DNA from: Bacteroides sp. UBA1317
GTDB taxonomy: Bacteria > Bacteroidota > Bacteroidia > Bacteroidales > Bacteroidaceae
Assembly (NCBI GenBank): GCA_002307035.1
Contig: DBTL01000018.1
Location: 1-34,098 of the forward strand
Direction: 5' to 3'
Length of the DNA stretch: 34,098 bases
The notes below the pieces were generated by a model. The model ran no database searches, had not been told where the DNA came from, and saw only the letters and a program-made list of their open reading frames with translations. Position 1 is the stretch's first letter. Each line of letters opens with the position of its first letter. Of this stretch, positions 24,420 to 31,478 are shown one piece after another. The position numbers and the translations under genes were made by a program.

Positions 24420-24635
24420 ATGGCTAAAAAAGAATCTTTAACCAAAAATTTCGTGTTGCGTGTAGATGTGGCTACGATGGATGCTCTTGAAAAATGGGCT
24501 TCCGATGAGTTTCGTAGTACTAACGGCCAACTTCAGTGGATTATTGCTGAAGCTCTTAAAAAAGCTGGTCGGTTAAAGAAGAAGCAAAACACGAAAGCTG
24601 GCGAAGAGCAAAAGATAGAAACGACTGACAAATAG
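24420..24635 (+). CDS. Small Arc-type ribbon-helix-helix DNA-binding protein
   Basis: 71 aa. SLTKNFVLRVDVATMDALEKWASDEFRST fits the ribbon-helix-helix pattern: one beta strand (NFVLRVD), helix A (ATMDALEKWASDEF), and helix B (NGQLQWIIAEALKKAG), as in Arc-family proteins. The C-terminal 20 residues are a charged tail (KKKQNTKAGEEQKIETTDK). It starts 24 nt after the hydrolase stop, so it belongs to the SPFH-hydrolase transcript. No toxin gene is adjacent, so an antitoxin role is not supported; it may regulate the cassette or, since some SPFH operons carry such proteins, act with the SPFH protein. That is inference. Confidence 0.85.
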   Translation: MAKKESLTKNFVLRVDVATMDALEKWASDEFRSTNGQLQWIIAEALKKAGRLKKKQNTKAGEEQKIETTDK

Positions 24636-24804
24636 GTAGTAGAGAATGTTTTCTTAATTATCTCGGTAATAAAAATCCTCTCTCAGGTTTCGTCAGAAAT
24701 ACCTGTAAGTGGTTGCACTTTTAGGTGAATGATGAAATAACTTGAGGCAGACGAGGTGTTAATCGAATCTTTTTAATGGAGTTATAATCAGTTATTTATA
24801 TCCA

Positions 24805-24865
24805 AACTAAAGGTTTTAGTTCTATTTAACTATAAATATTAGTTTTGAAACTATATAATATAGTT
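24805..24865. promoter_or_regulatory. Cluster of AACTA/TAGTT inverted repeats before the BlaI-type gene (candidate autoregulatory operator)
   Basis: Four overlapping inverted repeats share the half-site AACTA/TAGTT: AACTAAAGGTTTTAGTT (24805-24821), TAGTT-N6-AACTA (24817-24832), TAGTTTTGAAACTA (24840-24853) and AACTATATAATATAGTT (24849-24865). They end 24 nt before the BlaI-type start codon. BlaI/MecI repressors bind such dyads over their own promoters; the half-site here differs from the staphylococcal TACA/TGTA, so the assignment is by position and symmetry. Confidence 0.55.
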
Positions 24866-24889
24866 CTTTGCAAAAACAAGAAGAATAAG

Positions 24890-25255
24890 ATGAAAGGATT
24901 AACAAGTAAAGAAGAAGAAATCATGGGCTTTTTCTGGAAGAAAGGACCTTTGTTTGTGAAAGATATACTGGCTTTTTACGACGAGCCGAAGCCTCATTTT
25001 AATACACTCTCTACCATTGTTCGGGGATTAGAGGAAAAGGGTTTCTTACTGCACAATGCTTTTGGTAACACTTATCAATATTATGTCGCCGTAAGCGAAG
25101 AAGAGTTTCGCAAGGGAACACTCAAAAATGTGATAAGTAAATATTTTGGAAATTCCTATTTAAGTGTGGTATCTTCATTGGTGAAAGAGGAAGATATTTC
25201 TCTTGATGACTTGAAGAAACTCATTACTGAAGTAGAAAAGGCTCATAAGAGATGA
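24890..25255 (+). CDS. BlaI/MecI/CopY family transcriptional repressor
   Basis: About 121 aa, the size of BlaI-family proteins. The winged-helix region reads MKGLTSKEEEIMGFFWKKGPLFVKDILAFY, then PHFNTLSTIVRGLEEKGFL for the recognition helix, and a wing around HNAFGNTYQYYVAVSEEEF, with a C-terminal dimerization helix region. An in-frame ATG at 24845 exists, but it lies within the operator-like repeats, so the start at 24890 is chosen. The M56 peptidase gene starts 22 nt after its stop, the classical BlaI-BlaR1 pairing in which membrane proteolytic signalling relieves repression. The target genes are unknown; the inverted repeats upstream suggest autoregulation. Confidence 0.92.
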   Translation: MKGLTSKEEEIMGFFWKKGPLFVKDILAFYDEPKPHFNTLSTIVRGLEEKGFLLHNAFGNTYQYYVAVSEEEFRKGTLKNVISKYFGNSYLSVVSSLVKEEDISLDDLKKLITEVEKAHKR

Positions 25256-25277
25256 ATTAACGCCTTAAATCAACGCT

Positions 25278-26738
25278 ATGGGAACTTTTTTTGTCTACAT
25301 ATTGAAGTCGGCCATTTGTATGGCATTATTTTATCTGTTTTACCGGTTATTACTGAGTAAGGAAACCTTTTACCGCTTTAATCGTGTCTCTCTTCTTTCT
25401 ATTTTGATTTTGTCGTTATTGCTTCCTTTTATAGCTGTAGCAGTCACGGTAGAAAATGAGGTGCAACAAACAATGTTGACTCTGCAGCAAATTCTTATGA
25501 TGGCTGACAAGGTAAATGTTGTATCTCACTTTGAAAAAGCAAGTATAACATGGGCTCAAGTTGTTCTAATGATTTATCTGGTGGGAGTTTTGTTTTTTGC
25601 GTGTCGCAATATCTATTCATTAATTCGTTTGTTCGCTTTGGTGAGAAGTTCCAGACGGGTGAAACAAGAGAAAGGGATTACTTTACTGGTACATGAACAA
25701 GATATTGCTCCTTTCAGTTGGATGAATTACATCTTTATATCTGAAAAAGAGTTAGGAGAGGAAAGTAGTCGGGAAATCTTAATCCATGAACTTTCTCATA
25801 TCCACAATCGTCATTCGTTGGATCTGTTAGTGGCAGAGATCTGTGTGTTTTTTCAATGGTTCAACCCTGCTGCATGGCTTATCAAACAGGAATTGCAGAA
25901 TATACATGAGTATGAAGCGGACGAGACGGTTATTAATCAAGGCATCGATGCAAAACAATATCAATTATTATTAATTAAAAAAGCTGTCGGCACAAGGCTC
26001 TACTCTATGGCCAACAGCTTTAATCACAGTAAACTTAAAAAACGTATCACTATGATGTTAAAAGAAAAATCCAATCCGTGGGCACGGTTAAAATGCCTGT
26101 ATGTTCTGCCGGTAGCGGCTATTGCCGTTGCAGCTTTTGCCCGTCCTGAAATCTCTAATGAGTTGAAAGAAATTTCTGGCGTCAAAGTTAGTGATTTGAC
26201 TTCAATTGTTGAAGCGAAATCAGTGCAAAATACTCATCCTGAAATGGAGTTAAAGCTTCAGCATGTGCAAAAAGGTATGTCCGATGTATCAACAGCCTCC
26301 TTTAGAACAGATGATACTCTGAAGGTAGAACCTTTGGTGATAACCGGTCTTAAATCAACACCTGTAGCACCGGAACCATTAATCTTGATTAATGGCGAAG
26401 AGGTCTCTAATGCCATTGCCGGAGCCATCAACCCGGAAAACATTGCTTATATAGATGTGCTTAAAGCTAAGAGTGCTACAGATAAATATGGCGATAAGGG
26501 AGCGAATGGTGTAATTTTGATTAAGCTAAAAGAGGTAGTTGATTTAAAGTCAGGTAATGCCCATTCTTCGTTTTTAGATATAGGTTCTGCAACTTATTAT
26601 GTAGATGGGAAGAAAATGACCTCGACAGAATTCAAGGCATTGGACCTTAAGAATACTCAGATTGCTACGGTAAATGTGAAGAAGAACCAGCCGGAAGGGA
26701 ATGTAATTGAGATAATAACGAAGCCGCTTACTGAATAG
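25278..26738 (+). CDS. M56 family (BlaR1-like) membrane metallopeptidase with plug-like C-terminal segment
   Basis: 486 aa. Hydrophobic segments lie around 5-27, 35-57, 92-118 and 270-290. The zinc site is HELSH at 170-174, in REILIHELSHIHNRHSLD, with the third ligand in EYEADE (211-216), so this is an active-looking gluzincin-type M56 domain. The C-terminal half is not the penicillin-binding sensor of BlaR1. Instead residues about 355-415 (PLILINGEEV, INPENIAYIDVLKAKSATDKYGDKGANGVILIKLK) resemble the TonB-receptor plug motif seen in many Bacteroidetes M56 proteins. It pairs with the BlaI-type gene 22 nt upstream and ends before a good terminator. The signal is therefore unlikely to be a beta-lactam in the usual way. 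Confidence 0.9.
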   Translation: MGTFFVYILKSAICMALFYLFYRLLLSKETFYRFNRVSLLSILILSLLLPFIAVAVTVENEVQQTMLTLQQILMMADKVNVVSHFEKASITWAQVVLMIYLVGVLFFACRNIYSLIRLFALVRSSRRVKQEKGITLLVHEQDIAPFSWMNYIFISEKELGEESSREILIHELSHIHNRHSLDLLVAEICVFFQWFNPAAWLIKQELQNIHEYEADETVINQGIDAKQYQLLLIKKAVGTRLYSMANSFNHSKLKKRITMMLKEKSNPWARLKCLYVLPVAAIAVAAFARPEISNELKEISGVKVSDLTSIVEAKSVQNTHPEMELKLQHVQKGMSDVSTASFRTDDTLKVEPLVITGLKSTPVAPEPLILINGEEVSNAIAGAINPENIAYIDVLKAKSATDKYGDKGANGVILIKLKEVVDLKSGNAHSSFLDIGSATYYVDGKKMTSTEFKALDLKNTQIATVNVKKNQPEGNVIEIITKPLTE

Positions 26739-26779
26739 CTCTAATAGTATAGCTAAATAGTATTGGAAAAATAGAATAT

Positions 26780-26817
26780 TAGTCCGGATTCATTGATATG
26801 GTCCGGACTATTTTTTT
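26780..26817 (+). terminator. Rho-independent terminator after the M56 gene
   Basis: TAGTCCGGA (26780-26788) pairs with TCCGGACTA (26802-26810), 9 bp with a 13-nt loop, followed by a run of T at 26811-26817. Confidence 0.88.
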
Positions 26818-26818
26818 C

Positions 26819-26826
26819 TATCTTTG
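26819..26826 (+). promoter_or_regulatory. Bacteroidetes -7 promoter box for the beta-helix gene
   Basis: TATCTTTG fits TAnnTTTG directly after the preceding terminator's T-tract. It overlaps the first in-frame start codon (26824), so translation should begin at the ATG at 26851. Confidence 0.6.
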
Positions 26827-26850
26827 TCTTCTGTTAATGCATCTATAGTC

Positions 26851-28995
26851 ATGAAAAATACGTTTCTGATTTTACTACTCATTTCTACGACTTCACTTCT
26901 GTCTGCACAAGGAGTGGGGGATTATCAATCGTTAGATAAAGAAAATCCTATTTACTTCGGTGGTAGTTATATCATTTATAAAGGAGAAAAAATTGAGCTA
27001 AATGAAAAAAACTTTTTTGTAGACGGGCAGCTTTCAGATGCGGAAGTACTCAATTATCCGTTTGTATTCAACTCGGTAAATGAGGCTGTAAAGAAACTAT
27101 CTGAGGGTACGGCTGAAGAACAGATGACGCTTTATTTGGCACCTTATGTGTATTGGATTGATAATCCAGATGACTTGGGCATACGTAAACCACTGACAGG
27201 AAGTATCCCTTATGGAATGGAAGTGAGATGTGACTGGTTGAAACTCTATGGACTAACTACTCAGCCGCAGAATGTGGTATTGGCAAGTAATCGCGGACAG
27301 ACACAGGGTGCGGTGGGTAATTTTACCATGTTCCATTTCATTGGTGATGGCCTGTGTGTGGAGAATTTGACGATGGGGAATTATTGTAATGTAGATCTTA
27401 ACTTTCCACTGCTCTCGAAGTTGAATCGTAAGAAGCGTGCAGCGGCTATTGTACAGGCCCAATTGGCTATCTGTGAGGGTGATAAGATTGCAGCACGCAA
27501 CTCTCGATTTATTAGTAGACTTAACTCTTGCCCGTTAGTGGGTGGTAGACGGGTATTGTTTTATCAATGTTATTTTGAATGTACAGATGATGCTTTGTGT
27601 GGCACGGGAGTGTTTTTGGATTGCAGATTGACATTGCTTAGCTCGAAACCTTTTTATAGTACGCAGGGTACAGGAGCGGTTTTTCTGAATTGCGACTTTG
27701 ACGTGCAGACGAAACAAAAGCAGTTCCTGACAAAGGTGGGTAGTCCGGTGGCAATAGTAGATAGCCGTTTTTTTGCTTCTGCTCCGCTTCGTGTGGCTTG
27801 GACGCAAGACCCTACGGATGATTTGCGTAGTTATCAATATAATTTGTCTCTTAATGGTAAACCGCTTTTTATTAATGCTGATAAACCGTGGTTGACGGTG
27901 GACATGACAGATAAATGGGTGCTGAATGCTTATCGAATAGTATACAGAGGAAAGATCGTTTATAATACATATAATCTCCTTCGTGGAGATGATGAATGGG
28001 ATCCCATGGAAGTGAAGAATGTGGTGTTGATTGCCTCAAAATTGGCAAATAGAGATTTGTGTAAGATCCCTACGATGCTACAAATTTCACCCCGAAATTC
28101 TGAAATAGAATCGGAAGTGTCAACAGTAAAATTGGATGCTGAGGTGAAGCGATTTGGCTCTTTTATGCATCGAAAAGAAAATGTTTCATGGTCCGTGGCA
28201 CCTGAATTTCGTTCGTTGGTTAAGCTGACCGTGAAAGGTTCTTCATGCGAAGTGGATGGGACGAATGAGAGTGATGAAACAAAAAAGGTTGTGGTAATGG
28301 CTTCTACGCCATCGGGCTTGGAATCAGCTAGTGTGCTTACAGTAACCCCTCCTTATTTGGTGGCTCCTGAGTTCATGACTTTGCCCAATATTGTCACTAG
28401 GGAAAAGGGGGAGCTATACGTAGATTATGCCCTCTCAATAGGAGAACGTGCAGATGAATCGCTTGTAACTTGGTATCGATGTAAAGATGCCAGAGGTGGT
28501 GGAGCGGTACCTGTGTCGGTTACACGCCTCAATAAGCCACAACGTGTTTATGAACTATCGCTAGCCGATGTGGGATACTATATAATGGTTGCTGTTTCTC
28601 CCAAACATTTACGTTGCCATGCCGGTAAGGAAGAAAGGGCTATAACTTCCGTTCCCATATCGGCTGATGGAATGGTAAAGGAACCTTATTATTATACTGA
28701 TTTTCAGAACTTTCCAGTCATTTATCAACCGGAGATAATACCTGGTTTTTGGACAATAGATGCGTATAAACCACTTGATACACAAGAATATGAATGGGAG
28801 CCGAATGCCATGAACGCTTGGGTGTACGGCGTAGGTGTGGATGGGGCAAAAGGTACCGGATTGTTGCAGGCGACGAAGGGTGCCCGATTGCTTTACACTC
28901 CTGTTCGAGGAGGATATAGTAACATGTCGGTAGTATTGAATGTGGATCCCTGTAAGACAGCAGGACAAGGTTTTGGTAGTGCTACTGGGCAATAA
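26851..28995 (+). CDS. Secreted pectinesterase-like right-handed beta-helix protein, frame broken near the C-terminus (N-terminal part)
   Basis: About 714 aa from the ATG at 26851; the earlier in-frame start at 26824 overlaps the promoter box. It has a signal peptide ending LLSAQ. The N-terminal half looks like a right-handed beta-helix of the pectin esterase/polygalacturonase type (LYLAPYVYWIDNP, NVVLASNRGQTQGAVGNFTMF, GDGLCVENLTMGNYCN, FISRLNSCPLVGGRR, YFECTDDALCGTGVFLDC), followed by Ig-like segments and the start of a jelly-roll domain at the end. The activity is not established; I recognise the pattern from Bacteroides carbohydrate-utilization proteins. It terminates with TAA at 28993-28995 in the middle of a beta-strand pattern, and the missing remainder is encoded in the -1 frame from 28995, so this is probably a frameshifted gene. 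Confidence 0.75.
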   Translation: MKNTFLILLLISTTSLLSAQGVGDYQSLDKENPIYFGGSYIIYKGEKIELNEKNFFVDGQLSDAEVLNYPFVFNSVNEAVKKLSEGTAEEQMTLYLAPYVYWIDNPDDLGIRKPLTGSIPYGMEVRCDWLKLYGLTTQPQNVVLASNRGQTQGAVGNFTMFHFIGDGLCVENLTMGNYCNVDLNFPLLSKLNRKKRAAAIVQAQLAICEGDKIAARNSRFISRLNSCPLVGGRRVLFYQCYFECTDDALCGTGVFLDCRLTLLSSKPFYSTQGTGAVFLNCDFDVQTKQKQFLTKVGSPVAIVDSRFFASAPLRVAWTQDPTDDLRSYQYNLSLNGKPLFINADKPWLTVDMTDKWVLNAYRIVYRGKIVYNTYNLLRGDDEWDPMEVKNVVLIASKLANRDLCKIPTMLQISPRNSEIESEVSTVKLDAEVKRFGSFMHRKENVSWSVAPEFRSLVKLTVKGSSCEVDGTNESDETKKVVVMASTPSGLESASVLTVTPPYLVAPEFMTLPNIVTREKGELYVDYALSIGERADESLVTWYRCKDARGGGAVPVSVTRLNKPQRVYELSLADVGYYIMVAVSPKHLRCHAGKEERAITSVPISADGMVKEPYYYTDFQNFPVIYQPEIIPGFWTIDAYKPLDTQEYEWEPNAMNAWVYGVGVDGAKGTGLLQATKGARLLYTPVRGGYSNMSVVLNVDPCKTAGQGFGSATGQ

Positions 28996-29381
28996 TGGAC
29001 ATCTATATAAAGTTCAACACTAAAACGCTATCGGGGTATGCTTTGCGGATTATCCGTACTACGAAGTTTGATAAAGCGGTAGATTTTGTATTAATGAAAT
29101 ATGATAATGGAGTAGCTACACCTATAAGTGAACCGGTCTCGTCTACTTGTTTTCGTGCGAACTGTACCATTGCGCTTAGTGTAGTGGGTAACCTGATGAA
29201 AGTTCATGCTGAAACGACGGCTAACCCAATGGAATTATCTCATCCCGATTTAAAGTCGGTAGTTGACCTGCAAGCAAACATTGCATTAAATACTTTTGGA
29301 GGAGTAGGAATACAGCATACGGGGTCTATCGGTGGAAGTGCAATAATGTTGCATTGGATGAAAATAAGATGGGAAGACTAG
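28995..29381 (+). CDS. C-terminal remainder of the beta-helix protein in the shifted frame
   Basis: A 128-aa frame that starts at the ATG overlapping the previous stop (TAATG) and reads MDIYIKFNTKTLSGYALRII onward, ending in MLHWMKIRWED. It has no signal peptide and no independent domain start. Its sequence continues the unfinished jelly-roll-type domain of the gene before it: GFGSATGQ followed by a tyrosine-like position and then MDIYIKF would restore a continuous strand pattern if one base were inserted at the junction. It may be made by reinitiation at TAATG, by frameshifting, or not at all if the gene is inactive. Confidence 0.6.
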   Translation: MDIYIKFNTKTLSGYALRIIRTTKFDKAVDFVLMKYDNGVATPISEPVSSTCFRANCTIALSVVGNLMKVHAETTANPMELSHPDLKSVVDLQANIALNTFGGVGIQHTGSIGGSAIMLHWMKIRWED

Positions 29382-29731
29382 CTGTTCTCTATTTGTAAAA
29401 AACTGTGCGAAAGGTTATGGCTGGCTATTGTACTTCAGGTAATTCTTCTGAATTATTATTATTGACAAAAGATGCAATTGAAATAGAAGTTCCCCTTTTA
29501 GCGTGTTGAACGTAGGAGATCAACGTGTTGAAAACGTACATTCAACATGCTGATCTCCCACGTTCAACAAACCCCTTTCAGGAGGCCTGTATCGGGCGTT
29601 TTAAAAAATAAACATTTGGATGGTTCACTTATCTGATTAGTGGCAGAAAATATGTTTCTGGTTACAACTTTATGCCATTAAATTTTATTGGAACGTGAGT
29701 AACTGGAAAGCTGGAAATAGTGGTGTAGAAT
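29382..29731. other. 350-nt intergenic region with a long inverted repeat, no gene seen
   Basis: Between the shifted-frame remainder and the converging acidic-protein gene. Apart from the inverted repeat at 29504-29569 I see no gene or known RNA here. Confidence 0.65.
29504..29569. repeat. Long inverted repeat built from TGTTGAA/TTCAACA units
   Basis: Arms of 29 nt (29504-29532 and 29541-29569) differ from perfect complementarity at three positions and enclose the 8-nt loop AACGTACA. The left arm contains TGTTGAA at both ends (29504-29510 and 29526-29532). There is no T-tract after either arm, so a normal terminator is unlikely, although it lies between converging genes. The loop shares AACGTACA with the hairpin region near 649-656. 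Confidence 0.7.
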
Positions 29732-30178
29732 TTATTTTTCCAACAGTTCTTTCAAGAAATTATCCAATTCTGCATCTAATCCTTCCAACAGTTCGCTGTT
29801 TACTAAAAGAGTATCGTCGTCAACAAGTAATAGTTCAGCTAAAGTTTCTTTATCTTCGTCTACCAAAACAAAAGAATAAGGGCTTAGAATTGTCAGATTT
29901 TCGAAAGCTCCGGCATCTTTCATCTTGCAGAGTATGGTACGCAACACTCGTTCTGTGTGTTCATTGAAGTCGTCACTTTCGTAAGTCATCCATTCGTCAA
30001 CGCTGATGCAAGCCAATTCTTCATCTTCATCATCGAAGATAATTAACTCGCCGGAGTTTTGATTCGGCTGAAAGTGAATATCTGTCACGATGGTTTGATC
30101 GCAGTTGCATGTATACTTACTTACTGCTTTTTGAATAGCCGATTCGATTAAAGATTGCGATTGTTGACTAAGTTTCAT
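29732..30178 (-). CDS. Conserved acidic protein of unknown function
   Basis: 148 aa, strongly acidic (runs such as DDEDEE and LLLVDDDTLLV), no signal peptide or membrane segment. The first 25 residues are helical (QQSQSLIESAIQKAVSKY) and a CNC motif follows at about residues 24-26. The C-terminus ends in an amphipathic helix (LDAELDNFLKELLEK). I do not recognise a named family; a small cytoplasmic Bacteroidales protein is my best description. A minus-strand -7 box TACCTTTG lies at 30203-30210. It stands 63 nt after the DUF6340 gene. Confidence 0.75.
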   Translation of the reverse strand: MKLSQQSQSLIESAIQKAVSKYTCNCDQTIVTDIHFQPNQNSGELIIFDDEDEELACISVDEWMTYESDDFNEHTERVLRTILCKMKDAGAFENLTILSPYSFVLVDEDKETLAELLLVDDDTLLVNSELLEGLDAELDNFLKELLEK

Positions 30179-30202
30179 AAGATTTTCTCATTTATTCTGA
30201 TT

Positions 30203-30210
30203 CAAAGGTA
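30203..30210 (-). promoter_or_regulatory. Bacteroidetes -7 promoter box for the acidic-protein gene
   Basis: The minus strand reads TACCTTTG, 25 nt before the ATG at 30178. Confidence 0.55.
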
Positions 30211-30241
30211 TAAAAAAAACAAATACTCATGCATCATTTTC

Positions 30242-31348
30242 TTAAAAATCATCATTAAATCGACTCATTTGAGCGCTTAACTTCGGTAAATTGGTAATTC
30301 TTTCTTGTAATTCGCCTACATAAAGGCTGATAAAGTAGTAATTGGGCATGCGGTTTAGGTCTGGTTTTTCTTTTAGCTTAGTGTCTACTTTCTCTACTTT
30401 TCGAGCAAGCTCTTGCGCTTTTAATGCCCACTTTTCAGCTTCTTCGATGCTATCTTTCATCTCATAATACAGAGCAATGTTGAGTGCAGAACGCATTTGT
30501 TGTTTCTCGTTTTTTGATTGATAAGTGAGTTTCCATAATGGAAAAGCTTTTTCCCATGATTTTTCGCGCACATAGATGGCGGCATCACGCATCTCTACTG
30601 AACCACTGCTGTAAATAAAACGATTTGCTGTTTTCCAATAAGGAGTAAGGTATTTAACGGGAATCGTTCCTGCAAAATCGGATGATTCTTTTATTAATTC
30701 TTCGTCACTAATCATACGGCTGAGCGTATAAGATTCAGTATTTCCGATTTCTTCCCAATAGATGCTATCGTTGGCGTTGATGGTCACCATGGGGCCTTTG
30801 CGTAAAGGAAGATAAACTTTAATGGTTGGGTATATTTTTACGTCTGTTGTACCTTGGAAGGCTTCCCATTCGGGTATAAAATGAATGGCTCTAACTGCTT
30901 TTATTTGCACGTTCTCAAGTGAGATGATTACATCAACATCTAAATTATCAGCTAACTTTTGTATTTCTTCTTTGCTAAGAGTGGCTTCACGTGGTAAGAT
31001 ATCTTTTGCTCGTAAGGCAGAATCGCAAATAACCACTTCATCAAAATAATTGGCTTCGGCTAATGCTTTGGCTAATGATTCGGTTGTAATGGCTGAAATC
31101 CCATTGCCATAAGTGATTGCACGTTGCAACTCATTCTTTGTCAGTAAACTGTCTCCTTTTGGTTCGACAATCATCTTATTGTCGGGATTGGAGCTTACAT
31201 TATTGACGATTGCCACTCTCTTTAATGTTGAAGGGAAGCTGATATCAGCCGGAACCATATAGTCTATAGACAATTGTTCTATTGTTTGGCAGGAGTCTAA
31301 AACTAGACTAAGTACCAGGATAGATAGATAGGAGGAGTATTTCGCCAT
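30242..31348 (-). CDS. DUF6340 family lipoprotein with TPR-like helices
   Basis: 368 aa. A lipoprotein signal peptide ends in VLDSC (Cys20). The next part, IDYMVPADISFPSTLKRVAIVNNVSSN, is the typical start of DUF6340 proteins of Bacteroidales as I recall them. The middle is alpha/beta (VDVIISLENVQIKAVR, DVKIYPTIKVYLP). Towards the C-terminus, WEKAFPLWKLTYQSKNEKQQMRSALNIALYYEMKDSIEEAEKWALKAQELARK forms a TPR-like helical pair. No enzymatic motif is visible. A -7 box TATTTTTG precedes it on the minus strand (31372-31379). It sits between secA, with its terminator, and the acidic protein gene. Function unknown; an outer-membrane-associated or periplasmic role is inferred from the lipobox. Confidence 0.82.
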   Translation of the reverse strand: MAKYSSYLSILVLSLVLDSCQTIEQLSIDYMVPADISFPSTLKRVAIVNNVSSNPDNKMIVEPKGDSLLTKNELQRAITYGNGISAITTESLAKALAEANYFDEVVICDSALRAKDILPREATLSKEEIQKLADNLDVDVIISLENVQIKAVRAIHFIPEWEAFQGTTDVKIYPTIKVYLPLRKGPMVTINANDSIYWEEIGNTESYTLSRMISDEELIKESSDFAGTIPVKYLTPYWKTANRFIYSSGSVEMRDAAIYVREKSWEKAFPLWKLTYQSKNEKQQMRSALNIALYYEMKDSIEEAEKWALKAQELARKVEKVDTKLKEKPDLNRMPNYYFISLYVGELQERITNLPKLSAQMSRFNDDF

Positions 31349-31371
31349 AGTTATGTTTTCTTTATTATTAG

Positions 31372-31379
31372 CAAAAATA
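31372..31379 (-). promoter_or_regulatory. Bacteroidetes -7 promoter box for the DUF6340 gene
   Basis: The minus strand reads TATTTTTG, 24 nt before the ATG at 31348. Confidence 0.55.
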
Positions 31380-31427
31380 CTATTTTTATGATAATAGCAA
31401 TGTTAAAAGCTATGAATCTTTTTATAA

Positions 31428-31462
31428 AAAAAGCCTCAGATGCATTTGCACTGAGGCTTTTT
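31428..31462 (-). terminator. Rho-independent terminator after secA
   Basis: AAAAAGCCTCAG (31428-31439) and CTGAGGCTTTTT (31451-31462) are perfectly complementary over 12 bp with an 11-nt loop. Read on the minus strand it lies 16 nt after the secA stop and ends in a T-run. Confidence 0.9.
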
Positions 31463-31478
31463 CCGAATGATGTTTTTA

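Noticed and set aside
24420..24635. Antitoxin of a toxin-antitoxin pair
   Set aside because: The ribbon-helix-helix protein has no toxin-like neighbour; it is joined to a hydrolase and an SPFH gene instead.
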